Assembly: GCA_013043295.1 (NCBI GenBank)
Contig: JABDOO010000144.1
Location: forward strand, 1-20,778
From: Candidatus Nitrosopumilus sp.
GTDB taxonomy: Archaea; Thermoproteota; Nitrososphaeria; Nitrososphaerales; Nitrosopumilaceae
Direction of reading: 5' to 3'
Length of the DNA: 20,778 bases
The position numbers were made by a program, and so were the translations under genes. Shown here in pieces: positions 1 through 6,703 of the stretch. Under the pieces are notes generated by a model, which searched no databases, was not told where the DNA came from, and was given only the letters and a program-made list of their open reading frames with translations. Position 1 is the first letter of the stretch; each line of letters opens with the position of its first letter.

Positions 1-221
1 GTCTTGGCTATACTGGAAAAAGCATTATTCATCCGGATCAAATTTCAGTTGTACACAAATTATTCCATCCAAATAAAAATGAAATTTTATGGGCTGAAAA
101 AGTCTGTGAAATTTACCTTCAATCCTCTAAGAAAGGTAAGGGTGCAACTACAGTTGAGGGAAAAATGATTGATGAGGTTCATTTCAAACAAGCAAAAGCA
201 CTACTAGAACTAGTAAAATAA
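1..221 (+). CDS. CitE/HpcH-HpaI family lyase, C-terminal part
   Basis: This is the last 72 codons of a gene that starts before the window, read in the frame beginning at base 3 and ending at TAA 219-221. The peptide begins LGYTGKSIIHPDQISVVHKL and continues with a helical tail. The G-x-x-GK-x-x-x-HP-x-Q pattern is the characteristic C-terminal segment of the citrate lyase beta / malyl-CoA lyase (HpcH/HpaI aldolase) superfamily, where it follows the TIM barrel. Those enzymes cleave or form C-C bonds between acyl-CoA thioesters and oxo acids with Mg2+. The exact substrate cannot be read from this fragment because the metal-binding residues lie upstream. The gene is probably the end of its transcript, since the next gene points the other way. 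Confidence 0.75.
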   Translation, partial: LGYTGKSIIHPDQISVVHKLFHPNKNEILWAEKVCEIYLQSSKKGKGATTVEGKMIDEVHFKQAKALLELVK

Positions 222-242
222 TATCTTTCTAATTTACTTTAT

Positions 243-845
243 TTATTCTAAAATAATTTTCAAACTAGTACTATTTTCAATTACTTTATTATTTACAATT
301 AGATTTACAGCAATTTTGTCTTTTTTAATATCAAGTTTTATTTCTTCAAAAATACATTGTAGCTCAGATATTTTTTTACTTTCACTCAACACTTTTCTTT
401 TTTCAACAATTAATCCACGAAGAATCAAATTTTCTATTTTTCTATATCCTGATGTTTTGGGCACTTTTGACTTTTTAAGAATATCAGGTATAGTATCTTG
501 ATTTTCTAAAAGAACAGAAATAATTTTTCTTGTTTCAACTTCACCAAATAATTCTAAAATTAAATCTCTTAAATTTGGTTCAACAATTGTTATAATGTAT
601 TTATCATCTCTTTTTTTAATTTTGAGAATATTCTTAATGCAATCACTTATTATTTTGTTAACATTCAATTCAGAATTTTTCTTTAGAACATTTACAAATT
701 TTTGAAAATGCTCAATAGACAGTTTTATTGACATTCCATGTTCTAGAAATAACTCACGTTCAGTATCTTTGAGAATTTTTGAATTAAGATTTTTTTTAAT
801 CTCTGAGGATAGTGAATCTGCAATGAATCTATCAATGCCAGCCAT
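243..845 (-). CDS. Putative winged-helix transcriptional regulator
   Basis: This 200-residue soluble protein is rich in Lys, Ile and Glu. I place the start at the ATG at 845; a GTG two codons upstream (851) is possible but less likely. The clearest part is a winged-helix-like stretch around residues 105-150: a helix carrying ETRKIISVLLE, then DILKKSKVPKTSGYRKIENL as the probable helix-turn-helix, then GLIVEKRKVL as the wing. This resembles ArsR/MarR-type archaeal regulators. The N-terminal 100 residues have no family I recognise and may be a sensor or dimerisation part. It is divergent from a stand-alone response regulator across a 57-bp gap, so the two may be co-regulated or act together. 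The DNA-binding call rests on this one motif; the ligand and targets are unknown. Confidence 0.55.
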   Translation of the reverse strand: MAGIDRFIADSLSSEIKKNLNSKILKDTERELFLEHGMSIKLSIEHFQKFVNVLKKNSELNVNKIISDCIKNILKIKKRDDKYIITIVEPNLRDLILELFGEVETRKIISVLLENQDTIPDILKKSKVPKTSGYRKIENLILRGLIVEKRKVLSESKKISELQCIFEEIKLDIKKDKIAVNLIVNNKVIENSTSLKIILE

Positions 846-864
846 ATCCACTTCTAATTTATGG

Positions 865-876
865 AAAATATTAAAG
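865..876. promoter_or_regulatory. Shared TATA-like element of a divergent promoter
   Basis: The palindromic core AATATT at 867-872 lies about 25 nt from the ATG at 845 on the minus strand and about 33 nt from the ATG at 903 on the plus strand. Both distances suit an archaeal TATA box with little or no leader. The spacing is seen; bidirectional use is inference. Confidence 0.35.
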
Positions 877-902
877 CACCGCTATTTGTACAATGACTAG
901 GA

Positions 903-1253
903 ATGAGTAAATCAGTAATTGTTATTGATGATGATGAAGATACTGTTAGATTATTTAGTGAATTTCTAGAAGAAAATGGTATTAATGTAATTGGTAATGG
1001 TTTTGATGGTGTTGGTGCTGTCAAATTGTTCCAGGATAAAAAACCAGATGTAGTGTTAATTGATCTTAACATGCCAAACGGGAGTGGATTTTATGCAATC
1101 AAAAAAATACAGGAGATTGATCCTAAAGCAAAAATTATCGCAGTATCTGCTGATGGAAGTTATACCACTGAAGAAAAATTAGAAAAATTGCAAATTCCTT
1201 TAATTCAAAAACCCTTCAAAATGGATCAAGTAATTTCAATCATTAAAAATTAA
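903..1253 (+). CDS. CheY-like response regulator receiver protein
   Basis: A 116-residue single receiver domain with no output domain, the usual length of CheY-type proteins. The acidic pocket is DDDED at residues 9-13. The phosphoacceptor is D54 in LIDLNMPNGSG, the switch residue is S82 in IIAVSADG, and the conserved lysine is K103 in the QKPF motif before the last helix. All catalytic positions are therefore present, so the protein should be phosphorylatable by a histidine kinase. No kinase is encoded in the window, so it is an orphan receiver here. It is divergently arranged with a putative winged-helix regulator, which could be a functional partner. Being output-less, it most likely works by protein-protein contact. 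The family call is very secure; the pathway is unknown. Confidence 0.93.
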   Translation: MSKSVIVIDDDEDTVRLFSEFLEENGINVIGNGFDGVGAVKLFQDKKPDVVLIDLNMPNGSGFYAIKKIQEIDPKAKIIAVSADGSYTTEEKLEKLQIPLIQKPFKMDQVISIIKN

Positions 1254-1283
1254 TTTTCCCATTTTTGGAACTTTTCATATAGT

Positions 1284-1292
1284 CTTATATTA
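1284..1292 (+). promoter_or_regulatory. TATA-like box for the ribbon-helix-helix gene
   Basis: CTTATATTA is centred at 1288, about 26 nt before the expected transcription start near 1314. That favours the ATG at 1320 as the gene start over the in-frame ATG at 1311, which would lie upstream of the transcript start. Confidence 0.4.
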
Positions 1293-1319
1293 CAAACTTC
1301 ATAAATTAAAATGATTCAA

Positions 1320-1463
1320 ATGAGTAAACGTGTAACTATAATGATTGATGAGGATCTTGACAAGAAGCTTAGACTACGTCAAGCCAAATTAATTCAACAG
1401 GAACAGTCTTCATATAGCTATTCTAAAGTTTTGAATGAAACACTTCGTAAAACTTTGAAGTGA
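1320..1463 (+). CDS. Small ribbon-helix-helix (CopG/Arc-like) protein
   Basis: A 47-residue protein starting MSKRVTIMIDEDLDKKLRL and ending VLNETLRKTLK. The order is a short beta strand (RVTIMID), then a helix (EDLDKKLRLRQAKLIQ), a serine/tyrosine turn and a second helix, which is the plan of ribbon-helix-helix DNA-binding dimers. The strand residues Lys/Arg-Val-Thr are where this family contacts the major groove. An in-frame ATG at 1311 would add three residues, but the upstream TATA-like box fits 1320 better. The gene stands alone, with no toxin gene beside it, so it does not look like an antitoxin half of a pair. It is more likely a small transcriptional regulator. The targets are unknown. 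Confidence 0.7.
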   Translation: MSKRVTIMIDEDLDKKLRLRQAKLIQQEQSSYSYSKVLNETLRKTLK

Positions 1464-1466
1464 TTG

Positions 1467-1481
1467 GCTAATTTCTTTAGC
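1467..1481 (+). terminator. Weak hairpin after the ribbon-helix-helix gene
   Basis: GCTAA at 1467-1471 and TTAGC at 1477-1481 form a 5-bp stem around a TTTCT loop just after the stop codon, followed by a T-rich stretch. It is a possible terminator, but the stem is short. Confidence 0.25.
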
Positions 1482-1535
1482 TATTATTTTGGTTAGAATA
1501 GATTAATGAATAATGAATTCTAATTAGTCTTAGCA

Positions 1536-2240
1536 ATGGTTGATTTACTTGATCCTTCAAATGTTATCACCAGATTATTTACGGCTGAAAAATATGATGA
1601 AATGTATAATTATTGTAAAACACTACTAGAAAAACTTCCAAATGATATGCTTGCCCTTCAAAATATTTCATTATCCTTAATCTATCTAAAAAAATATGAT
1701 GAAGCCATTGATTATTGTAACAAAGTTCTAGAAATTAATAATTCAGATCTATATGCTTTGAAAAATAAGATTTTTGCTCTTGAGGGCTTGAATCAATATG
1801 AAAAAGTAATAGAATTATGCAAAGAAATTCTTCTAAATGACCCGAAAGACATTTGGACACTAAACAGTATGGGATTGGCTCTTAATGAATTAAATCGTCA
1901 CAAAGAAGCACTCAAGTGCTATGACACATCTTTGTTAATAGACTCAAAGGATGTTACCGCCTTAATTAACAAGGCTATTTCTCTTAGTCACTTGGGAAAT
2001 TATAAAGATGCAATTGACTACTACGACCAATCACAAATAATTGATCCAACATTAAAAGAAATTCCTATTGCTAAATCCAGACTATTTGAAAAATTAGGAA
2101 TGCCTGATGATGCATTTTTAGCTGCCCAAGGTGTACTGAATAAAGATATGGAAAAAATAAAAAATACTGCAAAAGAAAACAAATGTTCTGTTTTTCATCA
2201 ATTTTGCGATGATGAATTTGAAAATTCAAATTCTGATTAA
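1536..2240 (+). CDS. Tetratricopeptide (TPR) repeat protein
   Basis: A 234-residue protein made almost entirely of about five to six 34-residue TPR helical hairpins. Repeat signatures are visible: LYALKNKIFALEGLNQYEKV, WTLNSMGLALNELNRHKEAL and ALINKAISLSHLGNYKDAI, each followed by a second helix and a closing DP, DS or NS turn. TPR arrays form superhelical scaffolds for protein-protein contacts. There is no signal peptide or membrane segment, so it is presumably cytosolic. The last 40 residues leave the repeat pattern and end in an acidic tail with two cysteines and two histidines (CSVFHQFC is visible), which might bind a metal. The partner is unknown. The gap to the riboflavin cluster is about 100 bp, so co-transcription is uncertain. 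Confidence 0.85.
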   Translation: MVDLLDPSNVITRLFTAEKYDEMYNYCKTLLEKLPNDMLALQNISLSLIYLKKYDEAIDYCNKVLEINNSDLYALKNKIFALEGLNQYEKVIELCKEILLNDPKDIWTLNSMGLALNELNRHKEALKCYDTSLLIDSKDVTALINKAISLSHLGNYKDAIDYYDQSQIIDPTLKEIPIAKSRLFEKLGMPDDAFLAAQGVLNKDMEKIKNTAKENKCSVFHQFCDDEFENSNSD

Positions 2241-2314
2241 AATTCTTTCCTTACATTTACAAAATTATTAGAAATAGGCATTTTCATAAAAATTCATCTG
2301 TGTGCATATGAAAG

Positions 2315-2323
2315 ATTTTATAG
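2315..2323 (+). promoter_or_regulatory. TATA-like box of the riboflavin synthase gene
   Basis: ATTTTATAG is centred about 26 nt upstream of the ATG at 2345, which fits a leaderless transcript starting at the gene. Spacing is seen; promoter activity is inferred. Confidence 0.45.
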
Positions 2324-2344
2324 ATATCATCCTAAAATTAATTT

Positions 2345-2929
2345 ATGTTTACTGGAATTGTTGAAGGAATTGGGAAAGTAGAAAAAATTTCTAAAAACAC
2401 AAAAAATCGAAGTGCAATCCAAATGACTGTAAATCTGGGCAAACATGGAAAGGGATTGAAAATTGGGCAAAGTGTGGCTTTAAACGGAGTTTGTCTTACT
2501 GCCACCAAACTTTCTAAATCAAGCTGTATTTTTGAAATGATCGAGGAGACAACAAAAAAGACTGATCTTGGGAATTTAAAAGTTGGAGGAATTGTAAACA
2601 TTGAACGCAGTTTGAAAGCTGGTCAACGATTAGAAGGGCATTTTGTTTTAGGTCATGTCGATGGTGTGGCAGTGATTAAAAAAATCTTGAAAAAACCCAA
2701 GGAAGTACAAGTTTGGTTTCAGGTTCCTAAAAAATTATCAAAATATATCGTGAAAAAGGGTTCTATTGCAGTCGATGGAATTAGTTTAACTGTTGTTGAT
2801 GTTAAAAATTCCCTTGCTTCTGTTTCATTGATTCCACATACAATTGATGTGACAAATTTTCATACTAAAAAAATAGGCGATAAAGTTAATATTGAAACTG
2901 ACATTCTTGGTAAATACATTCTAAAATAA
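2345..2929 (+). CDS. ribE: Riboflavin synthase, bacterial type (alpha subunit)
   Basis: This enzyme dismutates two molecules of 6,7-dimethyl-8-ribityllumazine into riboflavin and a diaminopyrimidine. The 194-residue protein has the two tandem lumazine-binding beta barrels. Barrel one starts with the hallmark MFTGIVEG and includes SVALNGVCLTAT. The linker region reads ERSLKAGQRLEGHFVLGHVDG. Barrel two contains KGSIAVDGISLTVV and ends with LIPHTIDVTNF. Length and motifs are those of the intact eubacterial/fungal enzyme. Many archaea instead use an unrelated riboflavin synthase that resembles lumazine synthase, so the bacterial type here is notable beside archaeal-type early enzymes. It leads the riboflavin cluster and has its own apparent promoter; the next gene follows after 77 bp. 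Confidence 0.95.
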   Translation: MFTGIVEGIGKVEKISKNTKNRSAIQMTVNLGKHGKGLKIGQSVALNGVCLTATKLSKSSCIFEMIEETTKKTDLGNLKVGGIVNIERSLKAGQRLEGHFVLGHVDGVAVIKKILKKPKEVQVWFQVPKKLSKYIVKKGSIAVDGISLTVVDVKNSLASVSLIPHTIDVTNFHTKKIGDKVNIETDILGKYILK

Positions 2930-2951
2930 AGCCAACAAACTACAATTTTAG

Positions 2952-2963
2952 TGGTAATTACCA
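2952..2963. promoter_or_regulatory. 12-bp perfect palindrome between ribE and ribB
   Basis: TGGTAATTACCA is a perfect palindrome 22 bp after the ribE stop and about 14 bp upstream of the TATA-like box of ribB. It is followed by ATTTTTTAG. It could be an operator or, less likely, part of a terminator for ribE. Confidence 0.35.
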
Positions 2964-2976
2964 ATTTTTTAGTAAA

Positions 2977-2985
2977 CTTTATAAT
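2977..2985 (+). promoter_or_regulatory. TATA-like box of the ribB gene
   Basis: CTTTATAAT is centred 26 nt before the ATG at 3007, an ideal distance for a leaderless archaeal transcript. It suggests that ribB and the tightly packed genes after it have their own promoter in addition to read-through from ribE. Confidence 0.45.
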
Positions 2986-3006
2986 TAGATTAGAAGTTTT
3001 TTTTGT

Positions 3007-3672
3007 ATGTCTCTTGAATCTGCACTACAATCACTGAAACGTGGAGAATTTGTTTTGCTATTTGATTCAGCAGGTAGAGAAAATGAAATTGACATGGTAG
3101 TGGCAGCAGAATTTGTTACTCCTGAACATATTGCTAGGATGCGACAAAATGCTGGAGGATTGCTGTGTATTGCAATTGATAATAATTTTGCTTCATCTCT
3201 TGAATTACAATACATGCATGAAATTCTTTCTGAATCCTCTATGACTAATAAAGAAATGATTATGGGTTTGGCACCATACGGTGATCACCCAACTTTTTCC
3301 TTATCTGTAAATCATTATCAAACATACACTGGAATTACAGATAAAGATCGAGCTTTAACAATTAGTGAAATGGCTAAAATCTATAATGTAGAAAATAAGC
3401 AGAAAAAATTTGCTTCTTCTTTTAAAACTCCAGGACATGTACCATTATTGATTGCATCAAAAGGTCTGTTGGCTGCACGTCAGGGACATACAGAAATGTC
3501 TGTTTATTTGGCCCAAGTAGCAGGTTTAACCCCTGTAACTGCAATTTGTGAAATGATGGATGCAGAAACCTATACTGCATTATCAGTAGAAAAGGCTGAA
3601 AAATTTGCAAAACAAAATGGGATTCCATTAATTGATGGAAAAGAATTGTTAGAATACGCTAAGGTGAATTAG
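3007..3672 (+). CDS. ribB: 3,4-dihydroxy-2-butanone 4-phosphate synthase
   Basis: The enzyme converts ribulose 5-phosphate into 3,4-dihydroxy-2-butanone 4-phosphate plus formate, giving the four-carbon unit of the lumazine ring. The 221-residue protein is single-domain, with no fused GTP cyclohydrolase II. Family landmarks are DSAGRENEIDMVVAAEFVTP (the acidic metal-binding loop), FSLSVNHYQTYTGITDKDRA (phosphate/substrate region), the GHVPLLIA segment, and ARQGHTEMSVYLAQVAGL followed by AICEMM at the C-terminus. Some positions depart from the bacterial consensus: RENEID instead of REDEGD, and GITD instead of GISA, as often in archaeal versions. The next gene starts 2 bp after its stop, so the two are almost certainly co-transcribed. 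Confidence 0.95.
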   Translation: MSLESALQSLKRGEFVLLFDSAGRENEIDMVVAAEFVTPEHIARMRQNAGGLLCIAIDNNFASSLELQYMHEILSESSMTNKEMIMGLAPYGDHPTFSLSVNHYQTYTGITDKDRALTISEMAKIYNVENKQKKFASSFKTPGHVPLLIASKGLLAARQGHTEMSVYLAQVAGLTPVTAICEMMDAETYTALSVEKAEKFAKQNGIPLIDGKELLEYAKVN

Positions 3673-3674
3673 TT

Positions 3675-4091
3675 TTGAATATAGCAGTAGTCGTTTCGGA
3701 ATTTAATGAAGAAGTGACGTCTAGGATGCTTGCAGTAGCCAAAGAAAAGGCAGAATCAATTAATCTAAAAATTACATACACCTGTACTGTTCCTGGTGCC
3801 TATGATATGCCTATAATTGTAGACTCGCTATTGAAAAAGAAAGATGTTGATGCTGTAGTAACACTAGGAGCCATAATTAAGGGACAAACTAAACATGATG
3901 AAGTAATTTCACATGCTGCTGCACAAGCACTTACAGATTTGTCACTAAAATATCTAAAACCTGTCTCTCTTGGAATTTCAGGCCCTGGAATGCAGGAAAG
4001 ACATGCATATGCTAGAATTAGACCCGTTGCAGAACGTGCTGTTGAAGCAGTTGTAAAAATATCTGATGAACTAAAAAGGATTCAAAAATGA
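3675..4091 (+). CDS. ribH: 6,7-dimethyl-8-ribityllumazine synthase
   Basis: Lumazine synthase condenses the ribitylamino-pyrimidinedione with dihydroxybutanone phosphate. The protein is 138 residues, typical for the family, and forms pentamers or icosahedral shells in known members. Motifs: SEFNEEVTSRML near the N-terminus (aromatic ring pocket), CTVPGAYDMP (substrate loop), LGAIIKGQTKHDEVISHAAA with the catalytic histidine in TKHDE, and the PVSLGISGPG strand near the phosphate-binding site. The start is TTG at 3675, 2 bp after the ribB stop; no ATG lies at a better place. The stop overlaps the next ATG by four bases (ATGA), indicating translational coupling to GTP cyclohydrolase III. Confidence 0.95.
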   Translation: MNIAVVVSEFNEEVTSRMLAVAKEKAESINLKITYTCTVPGAYDMPIIVDSLLKKKDVDAVVTLGAIIKGQTKHDEVISHAAAQALTDLSLKYLKPVSLGISGPGMQERHAYARIRPVAERAVEAVVKISDELKRIQK

Positions 4092-4840
4092 TTCAATTAA
4101 GTATTTTAAAAATTACTGAATATGGTCCTTGGACGCTCACTTTAGGTAGCGACAGAGAACACGAGCTTCAAATGCTTCAAGCATCATTGTACAAAGAAGT
4201 ACAAAAATTATTTTCAGAAAAACATTGTATCGTTTTCCTTAATCGTGCCGATGAATTTTTTGTAGTTTCAAATGGTTTAGACTTGGATGATCATATTCAA
4301 ATCCAAAAAAATCTTGAAAGTCTATTTGACATCAAATTAAATATCTCAATTGGATATGGAAAATCTCCATTTGAAGCAAATCTAAAAGCATATGAAGGAA
4401 AGAAAAATAATGTTGTTTTAAATGCAGAACATAACATTTTTGGTTTTGTAAATGGGAAATCTGATTCTAATGTAACTATAATGCATTTAGATGTAGATGA
4501 CTTAACATCTAAAAGAAAAACTAATTCTCCGTATGAAATATCATCTATTATTTTTGAATTATATTCAAAAATGTCTAAATTCTTTCTTAAAAAAAATTCC
4601 CTTACATTTTTTATGGGCGGTGATAATTTTATGGTCATTTCAAATGATGATGGAAAAAAATCAGTACAAGAGTTTATCAATCTAGTAAAAAATGATGATG
4701 AAATTTATTTGAATTGTGGAATTGGAAATGCATCTCTCGGAAGGGAGGCAGTAAAATTAGCCACAAAATCTCTTGATACAATACGCGAAATTCGAGATTC
4801 AGGAAAGGAAAAACCTGAAATTTATGAATTATCATGTTAA
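4088..4840 (+). CDS. arfA: GTP cyclohydrolase III (archaeal, formyl-retaining)
   Basis: This enzyme opens GTP to 2-amino-5-formylamino-6-ribofuranosylamino-4(3H)-pyrimidinone 5'-phosphate, the first step of archaeal riboflavin and F420 synthesis. Unlike bacterial RibA it keeps the formyl group. The 250-residue protein has the two related ferredoxin-like/cyclase-type halves of the family. YGPWTLTLGSDREHELQMLQ is the N-terminal hallmark, SIGYGKSPFEANLKAYEG closes the first half, and the second half has IMHLDVDDLTSKR, FFMGGDNFMVISND and CGIGNASLGREAVKLATKSL. The aspartates in DVDD and GGDN match the expected metal/nucleotide sites. It starts inside the ribH stop and ends overlapping the amidohydrolase start by seven bases. 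The presence of this enzyme means a separate deformylase is required. Confidence 0.93.
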   Translation: MIQLSILKITEYGPWTLTLGSDREHELQMLQASLYKEVQKLFSEKHCIVFLNRADEFFVVSNGLDLDDHIQIQKNLESLFDIKLNISIGYGKSPFEANLKAYEGKKNNVVLNAEHNIFGFVNGKSDSNVTIMHLDVDDLTSKRKTNSPYEISSIIFELYSKMSKFFLKKNSLTFFMGGDNFMVISNDDGKKSVQEFINLVKNDDEIYLNCGIGNASLGREAVKLATKSLDTIREIRDSGKEKPEIYELSC

Positions 4841-6024
4841 TTAAAAACATCAGTATACTATCTGGCCCAGATTTAGATTATGTTCCAAAAACTAATGTTA
4901 GAATTGAAAAAAATAAATTTAAAAAAATTCAGTTAAATCTCAAACCGATACAAAAGGAGGAATCTGTAGATTGTGAAGGGTTGTTAATGATTCCTGGATT
5001 TATTAATGCCCATACACACATTGGTGATTCTATCGGAAAAGATATTTCTTTAAACAGAACTGTTGATCAAAAAATTCATCCTGTTTTTGGAGCAAAATCA
5101 AAAATTCTCAAAAACACATCAAATGAAAATCTAGGTAATTTTATGAAAAATACCTGTTATTCAATGATTAGAAAAGGAATTACAACTTTTGTTGATTTTA
5201 GAGAAGGTGGTCCAGACGGTGTTATTTTACTAAAGAAAGTCTTAACTGATGTCCCCATCAAATCAATTATTTTGGGAAGATTGGAATTTTATCATGATAC
5301 AAAACAAATCAAACAAAATTCATCTTTTCCAAAGACAAAAGCATCTGAATTTCTCACTTTGCTTAAGCATTGTGATGGAATAGGCATTAGTGGAGCAAAT
5401 GAGAATAGTGCTTCGATATTAAATTATTATTCAAAAATTACTAAACTTCGTGCAATACATTCTGCTGAAACCAAACAGAGTATTACTAAATCCAAAAAAA
5501 TTACTGGTAAATCCGAAACAATTAGGGCTTTAACTCTAAAACCAGACTTTTTAGTTCATATGACTTTTGCATCAAAATCTGATCTAAAAGTTGCTTCTAA
5601 AAAAACAAGAGGAATTGTAATTTGCCCAAGAGCAAATTCATCACTTTCTGAGGGAATTCCTGATATAGAATTGATGCAAAAGTCTGGCTGTACCATAGCT
5701 TTAGGCACAGATAATGTGATGATAAACTCTCCTGATATGTTTAGAGAAATGGATTTTATTTGGAAAGTGACAATGGGGATTCACAAAAAAAGAATTGATC
5801 CTAAAGAAATTCTTAAAATGGCTACTGTAAATGGTGGAAAAATTTTGAATAAAAATATTGGAATGATTAAATCTGGAAAAATTGCTGATTGTATTTTTCT
5901 AGACAAACACTCACTGGATTTGGAACCAATGCATAATCCACATGCTTCAATAGTTCATAGAGCAACTGAATCTGCAATTCGAGCTGTAATGATTGAGGGA
6001 AAGATTGTACATGGAAAAATCTAA
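4834..6024 (+). CDS. Amidohydrolase-superfamily enzyme in riboflavin operon
   Basis: A 396-residue metal-dependent hydrolase of the cytosine/guanine/SAH-deaminase-like branch of the amidohydrolase superfamily. The metal site looks complete: H60 and H62 in INAHTHIGDS, H209 with E212 in AIHSAET, H242 in LVHMTFAS and D293 in ALGTDNVM. The stretch VICPRANSSLSEGIPDIEL matches the deaminase-type CPxSNxxL region. An N-terminal and C-terminal beta sandwich flank the barrel, ending in a typical VMIEGKIVHGK segment. It overlaps GTP cyclohydrolase III by 7 bp and the reductase by 14 bp. Its position suggests the missing archaeal step after ArfA: either deformylation (done by the creatininase-like ArfB elsewhere) or deamination of the diaminopyrimidine. 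The family is secure; the reaction is inferred only from context and the active site. Confidence 0.88.
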   Translation: MLIKNISILSGPDLDYVPKTNVRIEKNKFKKIQLNLKPIQKEESVDCEGLLMIPGFINAHTHIGDSIGKDISLNRTVDQKIHPVFGAKSKILKNTSNENLGNFMKNTCYSMIRKGITTFVDFREGGPDGVILLKKVLTDVPIKSIILGRLEFYHDTKQIKQNSSFPKTKASEFLTLLKHCDGIGISGANENSASILNYYSKITKLRAIHSAETKQSITKSKKITGKSETIRALTLKPDFLVHMTFASKSDLKVASKKTRGIVICPRANSSLSEGIPDIELMQKSGCTIALGTDNVMINSPDMFREMDFIWKVTMGIHKKRIDPKEILKMATVNGGKILNKNIGMIKSGKIADCIFLDKHSLDLEPMHNPHASIVHRATESAIRAVMIEGKIVHGKI

Positions 6025-6667
6025 ACCCTTTGTAATACTAAGTGGAGGTATTTCCATTGATGGAAAAATTTCTACAAGAAATGGAAATTCGAATTTTTCA
6101 TCAATTGAAGATATTCATAGATTACACAAACTTAGATCTAAAGTAGATGCAATTTTAGTAGGAAAAAATACAGTATTGCAAGATAATCCTTTACTGACAG
6201 TACGTTACACAAAAGGAAAAAACCCTATTAGGATTATAGTAGATTCTAATGGTGAAATACCTTCCAAATCTAAAATCCTACAAACATCAAACAAAATTCC
6301 TACAATCATAGCTGTATCAAAAAAAATAACTAAAAGAAATCTTGAAAAATTAAACAAATATCCTGTTAAAGTAATAATTATTGGAGAAAAAACTGTAAAC
6401 ATCAAATCATTGTTAAAGAAACTTGCTGAACAAAATATCAAAACATTGTTAGTTGAAGGAGGAGGTACAATAAATTGGGAATTTATAAAAAAAAATCTAT
6501 TTGACGAGTTGATTGTTACCATTTCACCTTATCTGATTGGAGGGAAAAATGCAATTTCTTTAGTACAAGGAGATGGATTTGACAAAATTTCAAAATCGCC
6601 AAATCTTCGACTCAAATCTATCAAGAGGCTCAAAAACCATCTTGTTTTGGATTATCTCAAGGTGTAA
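6011..6667 (+). CDS. arfC: 2,5-diamino-6-ribosylaminopyrimidinone 5'-phosphate reductase
   Basis: The enzyme reduces the ribosyl side chain of the diaminopyrimidine phosphate to ribityl with NAD(P)H, acting before deamination in archaea and fungi. The 218-residue protein is a stand-alone RibD C-terminal/dihydrofolate-reductase-like domain, with no fused deaminase. Landmarks: KPFVILSGGISIDGKIST at the N-terminus, DAILVGKNTVLQDNPLLTVR (cofactor and substrate), and LLVEGGGTINWEFIKKNLFD with the GGG nucleotide loop, then ISPYLIGG. I chose the ATG at 6011 rather than an upstream in-frame ATG-less extension to 5993, because the family begins at KPFVIL and the overlap with the preceding gene is then 14 bp. 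It closes the riboflavin operon. Confidence 0.93.
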   Translation: MEKSKPFVILSGGISIDGKISTRNGNSNFSSIEDIHRLHKLRSKVDAILVGKNTVLQDNPLLTVRYTKGKNPIRIIVDSNGEIPSKSKILQTSNKIPTIIAVSKKITKRNLEKLNKYPVKVIIIGEKTVNIKSLLKKLAEQNIKTLLVEGGGTINWEFIKKNLFDELIVTISPYLIGGKNAISLVQGDGFDKISKSPNLRLKSIKRLKNHLVLDYLKV

Positions 6668-6670
6668 GTT

Positions 6671-6679
6671 ATTATACTT
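6671..6679 (+). promoter_or_regulatory. TATA-like box for the lysine-rich small protein gene
   Basis: ATTATACTT is centred about 29 nt before the TTG start at 6704, consistent with a leaderless or very short-leader transcript separate from the riboflavin operon. Confidence 0.35.
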
Positions 6680-6703
6680 TCTTTGAAATAAAATTACAAG
6701 AAA

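Noticed and set aside
1320..1463. Antitoxin half of a toxin-antitoxin pair
   Set aside because: The ribbon-helix-helix gene has no adjacent small toxin gene; the nearest gene is a TPR protein 73 bp downstream with no toxin-like features.
4297..4680. A 127-residue open frame on the minus strand inside GTP cyclohydrolase III
   Set aside because: It lies wholly antisense to a well-conserved gene, has no recognisable domain, and open antisense frames are expected in AT-rich coding DNA.
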